From positions 496,001 through 560,000 of the forward strand of contig NC_015385.1 of assembly GCF_000195275.1 (NCBI RefSeq): DNA of 64,000 nt, in the 5' to 3' direction. Both the position numbers and the translations under genes were made by a program. Every line of letters starts with the position of its first letter. Within the stretch, counting starts at the first letter, position 1. Under the pieces are notes generated by a model. It was not told the DNA's origin. It saw only the letters and a program-made list of their open reading frames with translations, and made no database searches. Source of the DNA: Treponema succinifaciens DSM 2489. GTDB taxonomy: Bacteria > Spirochaetota > Spirochaetia > Treponematales > Treponemataceae. Positions 25,375 through 33,606 of the stretch are shown here, in pieces.

Positions 25375-27321
25375 ATGAAAAAGACTTTTAAAATTGCCGC
25401 GCTTTCAACTTTGATTATGGGCTTTTTTGTGAGCTGGTCGCCAGCAAAAGATATTAGTACATATATAAATAACGCATATAAAGAGATTATAGAAAAGCAA
25501 ATCTACACCGAAAAGCAGGCGGATTCCTTATGGTGGAAGACGAACGCGCGTGAAATGATTTTGACTCCTATTGAGGAATACGATGACTTGGGCGACAGAT
25601 ACTATGAATCAAAACTGTGGCAAGAAGATTCCCTTTATATCACAAGATTGCTTGTTGATTATCCTTCAGCAACTGCCAGCTATCTGCATCAACTATATAA
25701 GAGAAGATATGACTGCCTTAGAAATGTCAGGGAAGTTTGGCTCAGTCCGCAAGTTGACGCCTGGGCTTTTATAGATGAGTTGCAGTCTGAGTTTATTGAA
25801 GATGAATATCAAGCAGGAACTAAGGACGACTTTATAAAATATAAAGATAGATTAATGTTTGATAGCGGCATGATGAACGGTTCCTGCACTATCTACGTGC
25901 CGGAAAGTGAACTGCCGAAAGGTCTTTTAAGCTACAGTTCAAAGCCTTTGTCGCCAGTTTATTTTGTAAAAGTCTATTCCGGCGATGTGTACGAGGCGTT
26001 CAAAAAAGGGGATTCTGCCGCAAAAGAATGGTGTCCTGGTCACGTCTACACTGGAAAAGCTTACACCGCAAGTCGCATGAAGCAGCACATGACCTGCCAG
26101 CAGCCAAACGAGTGGTATTATTCGTGCAAATGGTGCGGAAAGTGCGAGTATAATCCGAAGCATACATTCTCGGATGGTGTGCCTAAGTCTCCTGTCCACG
26201 ATTTTGCAAGGTTTGACATTTCCGACAAGAACTTTGCCGGAAAAAATAAGCAGGGAGAAAAAGTCTACTATCTTTCATGCAGATGGTGCGGCATTAACAA
26301 GCGCGACTCTGACATTTCTGATTTTACATATGAGTATTTTCGTTATGGTGCTGGACACAAGGATACCCCGGAAGTTAGAGCTGCGTACAATATGTACATG
26401 GAGCAAAAAAAAGACAGCTGGAAGAAGGGCGGCACGAACTACGAACAGGCACTGGATGTTTCAACAAAAGTCAATTTAAATCCGTGGTCTTTTGCAGTTC
26501 CAAAAAGCAAGGACGTAAAAGCAAAGATAAGCGAAAATGCTCAGGACGGAGTTTATTGGGCTGCACGAAACGGCTTGGTGGACGAGTCTGTTCTAGGCGA
26601 CGATTTTACAAAGCCTCTTACACGTATGCAGGCCAGCGCAATTGCGGTAACTCTTGCAGAAAAACTTTCGGGAAAATCAGTTTCGTCTGCAAAGTCAAAG
26701 ACATATTCCGACACAAAAAGCAAATATGCGCTAAAGGCGGCAGGGGCTGGAATCTATGGCGGAGCTTCGGAAGGCAAATTCAACCCCGATGGCGCAGTTG
26801 ACCGTCAGCAGCTTGCAACTTTCTTTTATCAGGCTTTAATGTACGCAAAAAAGAATAAAAATGTCCGCTACACGCCTTATGAGTCAAAACTGGCCCGGTA
26901 TTCTGACAACGCAAGCATTGCAGACTGGGCAAAAGAGGCAGCGGCGTTTATGGACGCTCTTGGACTTGTTGAAGGCTCAAGCAGAACAAAATTCCTGCCG
27001 GAAGAAACATTGACAATTGAGCAGGCATTGGTCATAGCGAACAACAGCCTTGACGCGCCGAATATCGGCTGGTATCAGAGCGGCCCGTCAGATACTGACA
27101 AGCTTGAACTTAGGCATTCTACAAATGACTTTCAATTACAAAACTGCGGGGTGGCAACCCAGCTTGAATACCGTTATTACGAACGCTTCTGGCGGCCATT
27201 TTCCATTCCAGAAATACCTGCTGCGGCTGCGGTGCTCGAAAGATTTGCCGTCTTAGACCCATACACAAACGAGCGGCTCTACGCGCGGAAAATCAACTTT
27301 TTTGCAGTAAAGGCAGATTAG
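25375..27321 (+). CDS. Exported protein with cysteine-rich middle and three SLH domains
   Basis: A 648-residue protein with a signal peptide (MKKTFKIAALSTLIMGFFVS, cleavage near SPA). The middle carries two paired-cysteine segments (SCKWCGKCEYNPKH near 245 and SCRWCGINKRDSD near 300) that look like zinc ribbons. The C-terminal half holds three S-layer-homology repeats: about 390-435 (ARNGLVDESVLGDDFTKPLT), 445-495 (AAGAGIYGGASEGKFNPDG) and 510-560 (SIADWAKEAAAFMDALGLVE). SLH domains usually bind pyruvylated cell-wall polymers; spirochaetes do not have a classical S-layer, so the partner here is unknown. It lies 29 nt behind the FGE-like gene with an AAGGAAA site, hence probably in one operon. 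Confidence 0.8.
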   Translation: MKKTFKIAALSTLIMGFFVSWSPAKDISTYINNAYKEIIEKQIYTEKQADSLWWKTNAREMILTPIEEYDDLGDRYYESKLWQEDSLYITRLLVDYPSATASYLHQLYKRRYDCLRNVREVWLSPQVDAWAFIDELQSEFIEDEYQAGTKDDFIKYKDRLMFDSGMMNGSCTIYVPESELPKGLLSYSSKPLSPVYFVKVYSGDVYEAFKKGDSAAKEWCPGHVYTGKAYTASRMKQHMTCQQPNEWYYSCKWCGKCEYNPKHTFSDGVPKSPVHDFARFDISDKNFAGKNKQGEKVYYLSCRWCGINKRDSDISDFTYEYFRYGAGHKDTPEVRAAYNMYMEQKKDSWKKGGTNYEQALDVSTKVNLNPWSFAVPKSKDVKAKISENAQDGVYWAARNGLVDESVLGDDFTKPLTRMQASAIAVTLAEKLSGKSVSSAKSKTYSDTKSKYALKAAGAGIYGGASEGKFNPDGAVDRQQLATFFYQALMYAKKNKNVRYTPYESKLARYSDNASIADWAKEAAAFMDALGLVEGSSRTKFLPEETLTIEQALVIANNSLDAPNIGWYQSGPSDTDKLELRHSTNDFQLQNCGVATQLEYRYYERFWRPFSIPEIPAAAAVLERFAVLDPYTNERLYARKINFFAVKAD

Positions 27322-27349
27322 TTCGCAAGCATAATGATAGTATTTGTAT

Positions 27350-27394
27350 CATTCTAATGGTGTGGTGTGAGCCATTAGAATGACATAGTTTTTT
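27350..27394 (+). terminator. Terminator hairpin after the SLH gene
   Basis: A perfect 11-bp stem (CATTCTAATGG at 27350-27360 with 27372-27382) with an 11-nt loop ends in ATGACA and is followed by GTTTTTTCTG. On the minus strand the element begins TGTCATT, like the hairpin repeats at 27418, 32237, 33694 and 46677, so terminator and dispersed-repeat identities may coincide. Confidence 0.6.
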
Positions 27395-27417
27395 CTGTCA
27401 TTGCCAGAATAACCTTT

Positions 27418-27448
27418 TGTCATTGTCCAGCTTGACTGGATAATCTCC
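27418..27448 (+). repeat. CTTGA-loop hairpin repeat, copy 1
   Basis: TGTCATTGTCCAG-CTTGA-CTGGATAATCT: a 9-bp stem (27422-27430 with 27436-27444, one G-T pair) and a CTTGA loop. It shares the loop, the leading TGTCATT and the trailing AATCT with the copies at 32237, 33694 (inverted) and 46677, while arm bases differ in a compensated manner. Confidence 0.7.
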
Positions 27449-27455
27449 TGCGCTG

Positions 27456-27541
27456 TAAAAAGCCGTTAGGCTTTTCCAATCCGTGTGGCAATTACTTTTC
27501 ATTGTGCATTTCTTTTTAAAGTGGTAGAATGGCGCATTATG
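27456..27541 (+). repeat. Duplicated promoter cassette, copy B
   Basis: Near-identical to 24100-24184, with a few substitutions and small indels. It ends at the murE start codon. Because murE is a core gene and the FGE-like gene accessory, this copy is likely the original. Confidence 0.85.
27502..27530 (+). promoter_or_regulatory. Promoter of murE-ddl-murD, predicted leaderless
   Basis: TTGTGC (27502-27507), 17-nt spacer, TAGAAT (27525-27530), then 8 nt (GGCGCATT) and ATG 27539. There is no Shine-Dalgarno sequence. The layout is the same as for the FGE-like gene. Confidence 0.65.
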
Positions 27542-29245
27542 GAAAAGAATTTGTGCGTGCTTTTGAAGTCGCTTGGCTCGGAAGAAACTGATTATAAGAT
27601 TGTGGCGGAAGACGGAATTTCTTCCCCAAAGAATACAGATGCTTGTGTAGAAGGTCTTGCTTTTGACAGCCGGGATGTAAAAGAAAACTATTTGTTTTTT
27701 GCCTTGCCCGGAACTCATACAACAGGCAACAAGTTTATAGCGCAGGCTGTTTCTTGCGGGGCTGGCGCAGTTGTTTTTCAGGATGAAATTACGCAGGAAG
27801 AGCATTCGCAAATCAAGGAGGCTTTGGCTTCCTCTTCAAAAAAGGTTGTGTTTGTAAAAGTTCCTTCATCACGATTTGCAATGTCGCCTGTAAGCTCGTG
27901 CTTTTATGATAATCCTTCTTCAAAGCTTGTTGTCTACGGAGTTACAGGAACGGAAGGCAAGTCTTCCACTGTTTCGTTTATATGGCAGCTCTTGCGCCTG
28001 AACGGAATCAAGGCGGGTTTTATTTCCACAGTGCAGTATTCTCTTGGAGGAGACGCTATAGACAATCCGCAGCACCAGACAACGCCGGAAGCTCCTGTTG
28101 TTCAGCGCGAGCTTTATGAGATGGTTTGCAACGGATGTACTCACGCTGTTGTGGAATCTTCCAGCCACGGATTGAGCAAAAAACTTAACAGGCTTGGCAA
28201 TGTTCTTTTTGACTGCGCTGTTTTTATGAATGTTACGCTTGAGCATTTGGAATTCCACGGAACTTACGAGCAGTACAAAAGCGACAAGGCGAACTTGTTC
28301 CGCGCTTTGGATTTGCATAATCACGAAAAAACAATTGCCGGAGTTGCGACAAAAATTCCTGCGTTCGGAGTTGTGAATTTGGAAGATCCTGCGGCGTCTT
28401 ATTTTGCTTCCTGCACCAAGCACAAAACCATAGGGTTCACTACGGAAGGAAAAGCAGGCAAGCAGGCTGCTTTGGGACTTTCATCTCCTCCGCTTCCAGA
28501 AATTCCAAAAGATATGCCGTACTTTTCTTGCAGAAATATAGCTTCGGCAAGATTCGGGCTTGCATTCAGCATTCACCGCTTTGAAACACACGATTCCCTT
28601 AACAACGAAAATTCTGTTGTCCATGTAAAGGCTTCTGTTCCTGGAGCGTTCAATGCATACAATATAACGGCTGCGATTTTGGCTGTGCACGGAACGACCG
28701 GCATTTCAATAGAAAAACTTGCTTTGTGTGCGCAGAAACTTACGAGTGTAAAAGGCCGCATGACTGTAATTGACGAAGGTCAGCCTTTTGAAGTGATTGT
28801 GGACTATGCCCATACGCCTTCGAGTTTTGAAACGATTTTTCCGCCTTTAAAAAACCGCGCTATGGGCAAGATGATTTGCGTGTTCGGCTCTGGCGGTGAA
28901 CGCGACACAACAAAACGTCCTCTTCAAGGTGAAATTGCCGCCCGCTTCTGCGACATTGTGATTCTTACAGATGAAGATCCGCGCAAGGAAGACAGAATGA
29001 CGATTATTGAGCAGATTGCTTTGGGTGCAAGAAAAGAAGGCAAAAAAGACAACGTGGATTTGTTCCTTGTTCCAGACCGTCCGCAGGCAATCAGAAAAGC
29101 GTTCAGCATGGCAAAGGAAAACGACATTGTGCTTCTGCTTGGAAAAAGCCATGAAAATTCTATAATTTACGCCGACAATGCTATAAAGTACGATGAAATT
29201 TCAGAAGCAAAGAATGCTTTAAAAGAAATGGGGTTTGCAAAATGA
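27539..29245 (+). CDS. murE: UDP-MurNAc-tripeptide synthetase MurE
   Basis: Adds the third, diamino acid to UDP-MurNAc-L-Ala-D-Glu in peptidoglycan synthesis. The 568-residue protein is somewhat longer than the usual ~490. It has the ATP-binding GTEGKSSTVSF near residue 137, the carbamylated-lysine region and the substrate-recognition segment LTDEDPRKED near 478. In meso-DAP enzymes this motif reads DNPR; here it reads EDPR, which fits a different diamino acid such as the ornithine reported for treponemes. ATG 27539 was chosen over the upstream frame from 27485 because the promoter lies inside that extension. The stop overlaps ddl as ATGA. Confidence 0.92.
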   Translation: MEKNLCVLLKSLGSEETDYKIVAEDGISSPKNTDACVEGLAFDSRDVKENYLFFALPGTHTTGNKFIAQAVSCGAGAVVFQDEITQEEHSQIKEALASSSKKVVFVKVPSSRFAMSPVSSCFYDNPSSKLVVYGVTGTEGKSSTVSFIWQLLRLNGIKAGFISTVQYSLGGDAIDNPQHQTTPEAPVVQRELYEMVCNGCTHAVVESSSHGLSKKLNRLGNVLFDCAVFMNVTLEHLEFHGTYEQYKSDKANLFRALDLHNHEKTIAGVATKIPAFGVVNLEDPAASYFASCTKHKTIGFTTEGKAGKQAALGLSSPPLPEIPKDMPYFSCRNIASARFGLAFSIHRFETHDSLNNENSVVHVKASVPGAFNAYNITAAILAVHGTTGISIEKLALCAQKLTSVKGRMTVIDEGQPFEVIVDYAHTPSSFETIFPPLKNRAMGKMICVFGSGGERDTTKRPLQGEIAARFCDIVILTDEDPRKEDRMTIIEQIALGARKEGKKDNVDLFLVPDRPQAIRKAFSMAKENDIVLLLGKSHENSIIYADNAIKYDEISEAKNALKEMGFAK

Positions 29246-30372
29246 ATGTGGTTTTAATATACGGTGGAAAATCAGGCGAGCATGAAATTTCACTTTTGTC
29301 ATGCGCATCTGTAATCAGAAACATCAGCGCAAAGCACAACGTTTCTCTCATTTCGATTTCCAAAGGCGGAAAATGGTATCTTGAAGACGATTCAGTTTTT
29401 AAGGAAATAAGAAACAATCCCGAAGCCGCTCTTTGTGTTCATGAAAATGAAAGCCGTGAAGTAAAAGTTTCGTTTGGGCGTGGAAAAGACAATGTGTTTT
29501 TTGCCTGCGGAAACTACATTCCATGCGATGTTGTGTTCCCGGTTCTGCATGGAACTTACGGAGAAGACGGAACTGTTCAGGGGGTATTTGAAATGGCTGG
29601 CGTTCCATTCGTTGGCTGCGGAGTTTTGGCTTCAAGCGCGGCAATGGACAAGGAAACTACAAAAATTCTTTTAAAGAACGCAGGAATTCCAGTTGTTCCA
29701 TATATGTGCATTTCAAGAAGCCAGATAAATTCAAGTTCTCTTTATGACAAGCTTATTGAAGAAGCGATTGAAAAACTTGAGTTTCCGCTTTTTGTAAAGC
29801 CATGCGCTGCAGGTTCAAGCGACGGAGCAAGTCTTGCCCGGAATAAAAGAGAGCTTTCTTTTGCGCTCATGGAAGCATTCAGCTGGGACAACAAAGTTCT
29901 TATTGAAAAAGCGATTGACGCTCGGGAAGTTGAATGCTCTGTAACTGGAAATTCTGTAACGGCAACTTCGGAATCTGACTGCACGCTTTTAAAGGCTTAC
30001 GGACCGGGAGAAATTGTTCCAAAGCATGATTTTTATGACTACGATGCAAAATACAACGACCCGGACGGAGCTGAGCTAAAAATTCCCGCTCTTCTTTCAG
30101 ATGACAAGCTTGAGCTCATAAGGGAAACTGCAAAAAAAGCGTATTCAGTAATAAACGCATCGGGTTTGAGCCGCGTGGATTTTTTTGTGGACCGCAAGAC
30201 TGGCGAAATTTACCTGAACGAGATAAACACAATTCCGGGATTTACAAAAATCAGTATGTTCCCCAAAATGTGCGATGCAGACGGATTGGAATATTCTGAG
30301 CTTATTGATTATCTTCTAAAAGAGGGAATTGAAAATTTCAAGGCGAAACAAAGCCTTTGCACTTCAAGATAG
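29242..30372 (+). CDS. ddl: D-alanine--D-alanine ligase
   Basis: Makes the D-Ala-D-Ala dipeptide of the peptidoglycan stem. The 376-residue ATP-grasp enzyme has VLIYGGKSGEHEISLLS at the N-terminus, the conserved VFPVLHGTYGEDGTVQG near residue 93, FVKPCAAGSSDGASL near 183, and a metal-binding end YLNEINTIPGFT near 330. The E-x-G-x-S hinge typical of Ddl (EHEIS) is visible. It overlaps murE by four bases and is followed by murD in the same operon. Vancomycin-type substrate change is not suggested. Confidence 0.95.
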   Translation: MNVVLIYGGKSGEHEISLLSCASVIRNISAKHNVSLISISKGGKWYLEDDSVFKEIRNNPEAALCVHENESREVKVSFGRGKDNVFFACGNYIPCDVVFPVLHGTYGEDGTVQGVFEMAGVPFVGCGVLASSAAMDKETTKILLKNAGIPVVPYMCISRSQINSSSLYDKLIEEAIEKLEFPLFVKPCAAGSSDGASLARNKRELSFALMEAFSWDNKVLIEKAIDAREVECSVTGNSVTATSESDCTLLKAYGPGEIVPKHDFYDYDAKYNDPDGAELKIPALLSDDKLELIRETAKKAYSVINASGLSRVDFFVDRKTGEIYLNEINTIPGFTKISMFPKMCDADGLEYSELIDYLLKEGIENFKAKQSLCTSR

Positions 30373-30395
30373 AAAAGTTAAACCGGGAGGAAAAA

Positions 30396-31991
30396 ATGCC
30401 GCATATTTATCCGCATGGATGCTATTTTAATTCGCTTGATGAAATAAATGGCAAGAAAATTACAATAATGGGACTTGGTCTTAACGGCGGTGGTGAGGCT
30501 TGCGTCCGCTTTTTTTTAAGGCACGGAGCTTTTGTTACCGTTACCGACATGAAGACTGCTGAACAGCTTGCGCCAACTCTTGAGTCTCTTGCAAAAGACA
30601 GATTTCTTGACAAGTCCAGGCTTCACTTTGTTTTGGGCGGACACAAGATTGAAGATTTTTCCAATGCGGACTGCGTTATAAAAAATCCCGGCGTAAAAAT
30701 TGAAGGCAATCAGTTTCTTGCGGCTGCAAAAGCAATTGAAACAGACATCAGCATTTTTCTGCGCTTTACAAAAGCTCCTATAATTGCAGTTACAGGAAGC
30801 AAGGGAAAATCCAGCACAGTTAGCGCGCTTTCCTACGGACTGAATCAGGCTGGCTTTAAATGCTTTTTAGGCGGAAACATCACCGTAAGTCCGCTTTCGT
30901 TTCTTGAAAAAACAGATGGAACTACTCCTGTTGTTCTTGAGCTTTCTAGCTGGCAGCTTGCGGATTTGCGCGGAAGAAAACTTTTAAAGCCAAAGATTTC
31001 TATAATCACAAAGATTGTTCCAGACCACCAGAACTGGTACGGCGACATGGACAGCTACGTGGAAGACAAAAAGCTGATTTTTGCCGATCAAGATAAGAAT
31101 GATTTTACAATCCTTGACTTTGACGAAGATAACTACCTTAAAGAAACTGCTTCTCCAAAAAGAGGCTGTCGCTGCTGGGGCGATTTATTTGCAAGCGAGA
31201 CAAAAGCCAAAGTTCTTAGATACAGCAAGGTCCTTTTGCCAAAGGGAATTTTCGGAGCTTATTTAGAAAAAAGCGGTTCTTCCTACAAAGGAGTTGCGCG
31301 TGTTCCTTCCGAATTTGTAAAACCAAGTCTAAAGGAAAAAACAGTTCTTGAAGAAGTTGTAATGGAAAGTCTGCAAGTTCCGGGCGAGCACATGAGAGCT
31401 AATGTTTTGAATGCCAGTCTTGCCATGTACCTTATGGGAGTTGCTCCGGCTCAGATTTGCACCGTGATGGGGCAGTGGAAAGGAATTCCTCACCGCCTTG
31501 AAAAATTCTACGACTGGAAAAGTCCTTCTGACGGACGCAAGGTTGTCTTTTATAATGACAGCTGCTCAACAGTTCCAGAAGCGTGCGCTGCGGCAATCCA
31601 GTCATTTGATCAGCGCGTTGTTCTTATTGCCGGCGGAACAGACAAAGAACTGGACTTTCTTCCGCTTGCAAGATGTCTTGATCCGGAAAACAACACAAAG
31701 TTTCCGCCTTACGAAATCTACTTGCTTTCCGGCAGTGGAACAGACAAACTTGTTTCTATGCTTGATGAGCGCGGCGTAAAATATGAAGGACCGTTTGATT
31801 CCCTGCAGATTCTTCTTGACGTTCTTAAAACCTGTCTTATGTCTGAAAACGCAAGCCGAAACTATGGTGAGGTTTTTTCTGATACTTGGCTGCCGGTTGT
31901 CTTTTCTCCGGGCGCAACCTCATTCGGAATGTTCTCAAACGAATTTGACCGTGGCGACAAGTTCAAGTCACTTGTAAAGTCAATATTTTAG
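30396..31991 (+). CDS. murD: UDP-MurNAc-L-alanine--D-glutamate ligase MurD
   Basis: Adds D-glutamate to UDP-MurNAc-L-Ala. The protein of 531 residues exceeds the typical ~440, with extra sequence in the middle (about residues 250-320) and near the C-terminus. Family features are IMGLGLNGGGEACVRF near 23, the P-loop VTGSKGKSSTVSAL near 135, IVPDHQNWYG near 208 and the ending SPGATSFGMFSNEFDRGDKF. I chose ATG 30396 because GGGAGG (30385-30390) precedes it; the open frame from 30357 would overlap ddl. It closes murE-ddl-murD and is followed at once by a repeat array. Confidence 0.93.
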   Translation: MPHIYPHGCYFNSLDEINGKKITIMGLGLNGGGEACVRFFLRHGAFVTVTDMKTAEQLAPTLESLAKDRFLDKSRLHFVLGGHKIEDFSNADCVIKNPGVKIEGNQFLAAAKAIETDISIFLRFTKAPIIAVTGSKGKSSTVSALSYGLNQAGFKCFLGGNITVSPLSFLEKTDGTTPVVLELSSWQLADLRGRKLLKPKISIITKIVPDHQNWYGDMDSYVEDKKLIFADQDKNDFTILDFDEDNYLKETASPKRGCRCWGDLFASETKAKVLRYSKVLLPKGIFGAYLEKSGSSYKGVARVPSEFVKPSLKEKTVLEEVVMESLQVPGEHMRANVLNASLAMYLMGVAPAQICTVMGQWKGIPHRLEKFYDWKSPSDGRKVVFYNDSCSTVPEACAAAIQSFDQRVVLIAGGTDKELDFLPLARCLDPENNTKFPPYEIYLLSGSGTDKLVSMLDERGVKYEGPFDSLQILLDVLKTCLMSENASRNYGEVFSDTWLPVVFSPGATSFGMFSNEFDRGDKFKSLVKSIF

Positions 31992-32019
31992 GAATAGAAA
32001 CTGTTAAAAACTGAAGGGA

Positions 32020-32164
32020 TACTTCCTAAGAGGCTAAGTAATACTTCCTAAGAGCCGTAGAGATACTTCCTAAGAGGCTGAGTAATACTTCCTAAGACCC
32101 TTAGGAATACTCACTCAGGGTCTTAGGAATATTCACTTAGGGCTTTAGGAAGTATTACTTCAGA
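32020..32164. repeat. 22-bp repeat array, tandem then inverted, after murD
   Basis: Six consecutive units of exactly 22 bp begin at 32020, 32042, 32064, 32086, 32108 and 32130. The first four start ATACTTCCTAAGA; the later ones drift toward CTTAGGAATA-type sequence, the reverse complement of the same core, and the array closes with TTTAGGAAGTATTACTT. RNA from either strand would therefore fold into stacked hairpins. There are no unique spacers, so it is not a CRISPR array. It may end or stabilise the mur transcript. Confidence 0.8.
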
Positions 32165-32229
32165 ATTTTTCTTTATTTTATTTATACTTTCAATTCTCAT
32201 TTTAAATAGCCCAAATGTCGAGTTTTATA

Positions 32230-32337
32230 ATTTAATGTCATTATCGGGCTTGACCCGATAATCTATTGAAAATTTCCAACAGATTCCTGACCGAGTTTAC
32301 TGCGTAAACATCGCAGTGTCGTAGCACGGGAATGACA
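32230..32337 (+). repeat. Composite hairpin repeat, copy 2 (long form)
   Basis: It begins with TGTCATTATCGGG-CTTGA-CCCGATAATCT (perfect 9-bp stem 32240-32248 with 32254-32262), then CAACAGATTCC and, after an insert, GTCGTAGCACGGGAATGACA. The same order of parts occurs at 46666-46752 in shorter form. With the 22-bp array, this repeat and the promoter below, it accounts for most of the 500-nt space between murD and the next gene. Confidence 0.7.
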
Positions 32338-32423
32338 CTTAAATTACTGTTCTTATCAAAACTCGAAATTAAGGCTAAATCAACAATTTTTTTTATAAAT
32401 ATTCTAAATATTGAAAACAGGTC

Positions 32424-32451
32424 TTGACAAAATGCGGGGGGGGGGTACTAT
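32424..32451 (+). promoter_or_regulatory. Phase-variable promoter with a 10-G spacer tract
   Basis: TTGACA (32424-32429) and TACTAT (32446-32451) are separated by 16 nt, ten of which are an unbroken G run (32436-32445). One more G would give the 17-nt optimum; one fewer would weaken it. It should drive the two genes at 32492 and 32893, with RNA starting near 32458. Confidence 0.85.
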
Positions 32452-32491
32452 TTATTAACTTTTTTGTAAAAGGTCAAGGAGTTAATAAAAT

Positions 32492-32872
32492 ATGAGCAAA
32501 GAGACTGTTTTTGGAAAAACTTGCATAACTGCTGTAAAGCTAATTGCTGATGAAAAAACAGATCCAGAAAAAGCATGGAAGAGGGCGATTCAAGTTTATA
32601 CGCATAGTCCCAAAACGCAAATAAAAAGCTGCCCAAAAAATGCCTTTGTTGATTTGTGCGCTTCTGGATATATAAAAGGCATAAAAAAGCAAAATGATAT
32701 TATCTTGTCTGAAAATGGAAAAATCTCAATAGAAGCTATAAATATATTAGAAACTAATAACTGGAAAATAAGGTCAAAGTCAAAATTTTGGTCTGAAAAT
32801 TTTAACCGTTCTCATCAAGGGCAGCTGGATGTTATTTTAGCTCTAAAAGAAAATAACTTGCTCGTGGATTAA
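32492..32872 (+). CDS. Small cytoplasmic protein of unknown function (DUF6979-like)
   Basis: A 126-residue protein without signal or membrane helix. The layout PEKAWKRAIQVY, then SCPKNAFVDLCASGYIKGI, then a C-terminal helix reminds me of a family of small uncharacterised proteins (DUF6979), some of which turn up in accessory or immunity-like loci; this resemblance is from memory and needs a search. AAGGAG (32476-32481) precedes the ATG. It is the first gene behind the poly-G promoter and sits 20 nt before the next gene, so both should switch together. Confidence 0.7.
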   Translation: MSKETVFGKTCITAVKLIADEKTDPEKAWKRAIQVYTHSPKTQIKSCPKNAFVDLCASGYIKGIKKQNDIILSENGKISIEAINILETNNWKIRSKSKFWSENFNRSHQGQLDVILALKENNLLVD

Positions 32873-32892
32873 TTTTTAGGAAGGAAAATGTT

Positions 32893-33606
32893 ATGGAATT
32901 TTTAACATTAGTGGTTGGTAGTTTGCTTTTGCCTCTTTTATTGTCTCCATTAATAGTTCCAGCGGTTACTACAAGTCAAGTTATTCCTAGTGAAGAGGAA
33001 ACAAAAATAGAAAAAGAAGCAGAAACAACTACAACAATTACAGAAGATAATGGATTAACGACGACGTATACACTTGAAGAATATGAAAAGAAGGCTGCTG
33101 AATACGAAGAAATGAGGAGAAAAGAACAAGAAAAACAAAAAAAACGTGACGAGTTTTATCAAAAATATGGAAGCAAGTATTTTCTTGAGCCTTCTTCTGA
33201 TAAGGTTTATCCAAAGTTAAATGGAAAAGATCCTGCTATAACTAGGAGCAGTTTTTTGGATGATGATCCGTATTCATATTCACAAGATGTTTATTATAAA
33301 TATAAGCGTTATAATCATTATGGTTATGCTATGTGGCTCGGTAAAGTTCTTCAATGGATTGATGAGAATATTGTATTATATGATTTTTCAGCCCATGATG
33401 CTTTGTTTGATGATGTTCCATATCTTCCTAGTCAAGGAAGCCATCTTGGAATGGTGATTATTGATAGAAGCATTGATGCAAATCCATTTCATAGAAATGA
33501 TGTTTTTTATCAATATATAGGTGTTTATGATTACACTACAGTTTCGGGCAGGTATAATGTTGTTCCTGTATTTAAAATTGTTTATCCGTTAGATATAGAT
33601 TACTAG
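32893..33606 (+). CDS. Membrane-anchored or exported protein of unknown function
   Basis: A 237-residue protein. Residues 4-27 form one hydrophobic segment (signal or anchor), followed by an acidic/threonine stretch, a strongly charged probable coiled coil (about 55-95, KKAAEYEEMRRKEQEKQKK) and a tyrosine- and aspartate-rich C-terminal domain of about 140 residues. I recognise no family. A GGAAGG site precedes the ATG. Codon use is more A/T-rich than in neighbouring core genes, which is compatible with transfer. It shares the phase-variable promoter with the gene before it. Confidence 0.7.
   Translation: MEFLTLVVGSLLLPLLLSPLIVPAVTTSQVIPSEEETKIEKEAETTTTITEDNGLTTTYTLEEYEKKAAEYEEMRRKEQEKQKKRDEFYQKYGSKYFLEPSSDKVYPKLNGKDPAITRSSFLDDDPYSYSQDVYYKYKRYNHYGYAMWLGKVLQWIDENIVLYDFSAHDALFDDVPYLPSQGSHLGMVIIDRSIDANPFHRNDVFYQYIGVYDYTTVSGRYNVVPVFKIVYPLDIDY

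Noticed and set aside
27485-27538. N-terminal extension of MurE
   Set aside because: The extension covers the -35/-10 promoter and does not match MurE proteins; the cassette copy at 24100 shows the segment is regulatory.
32020-32164. 22-bp array as a CRISPR
   Set aside because: Units follow each other without unique spacers, the unit is palindromic across the array and no cas genes are present.
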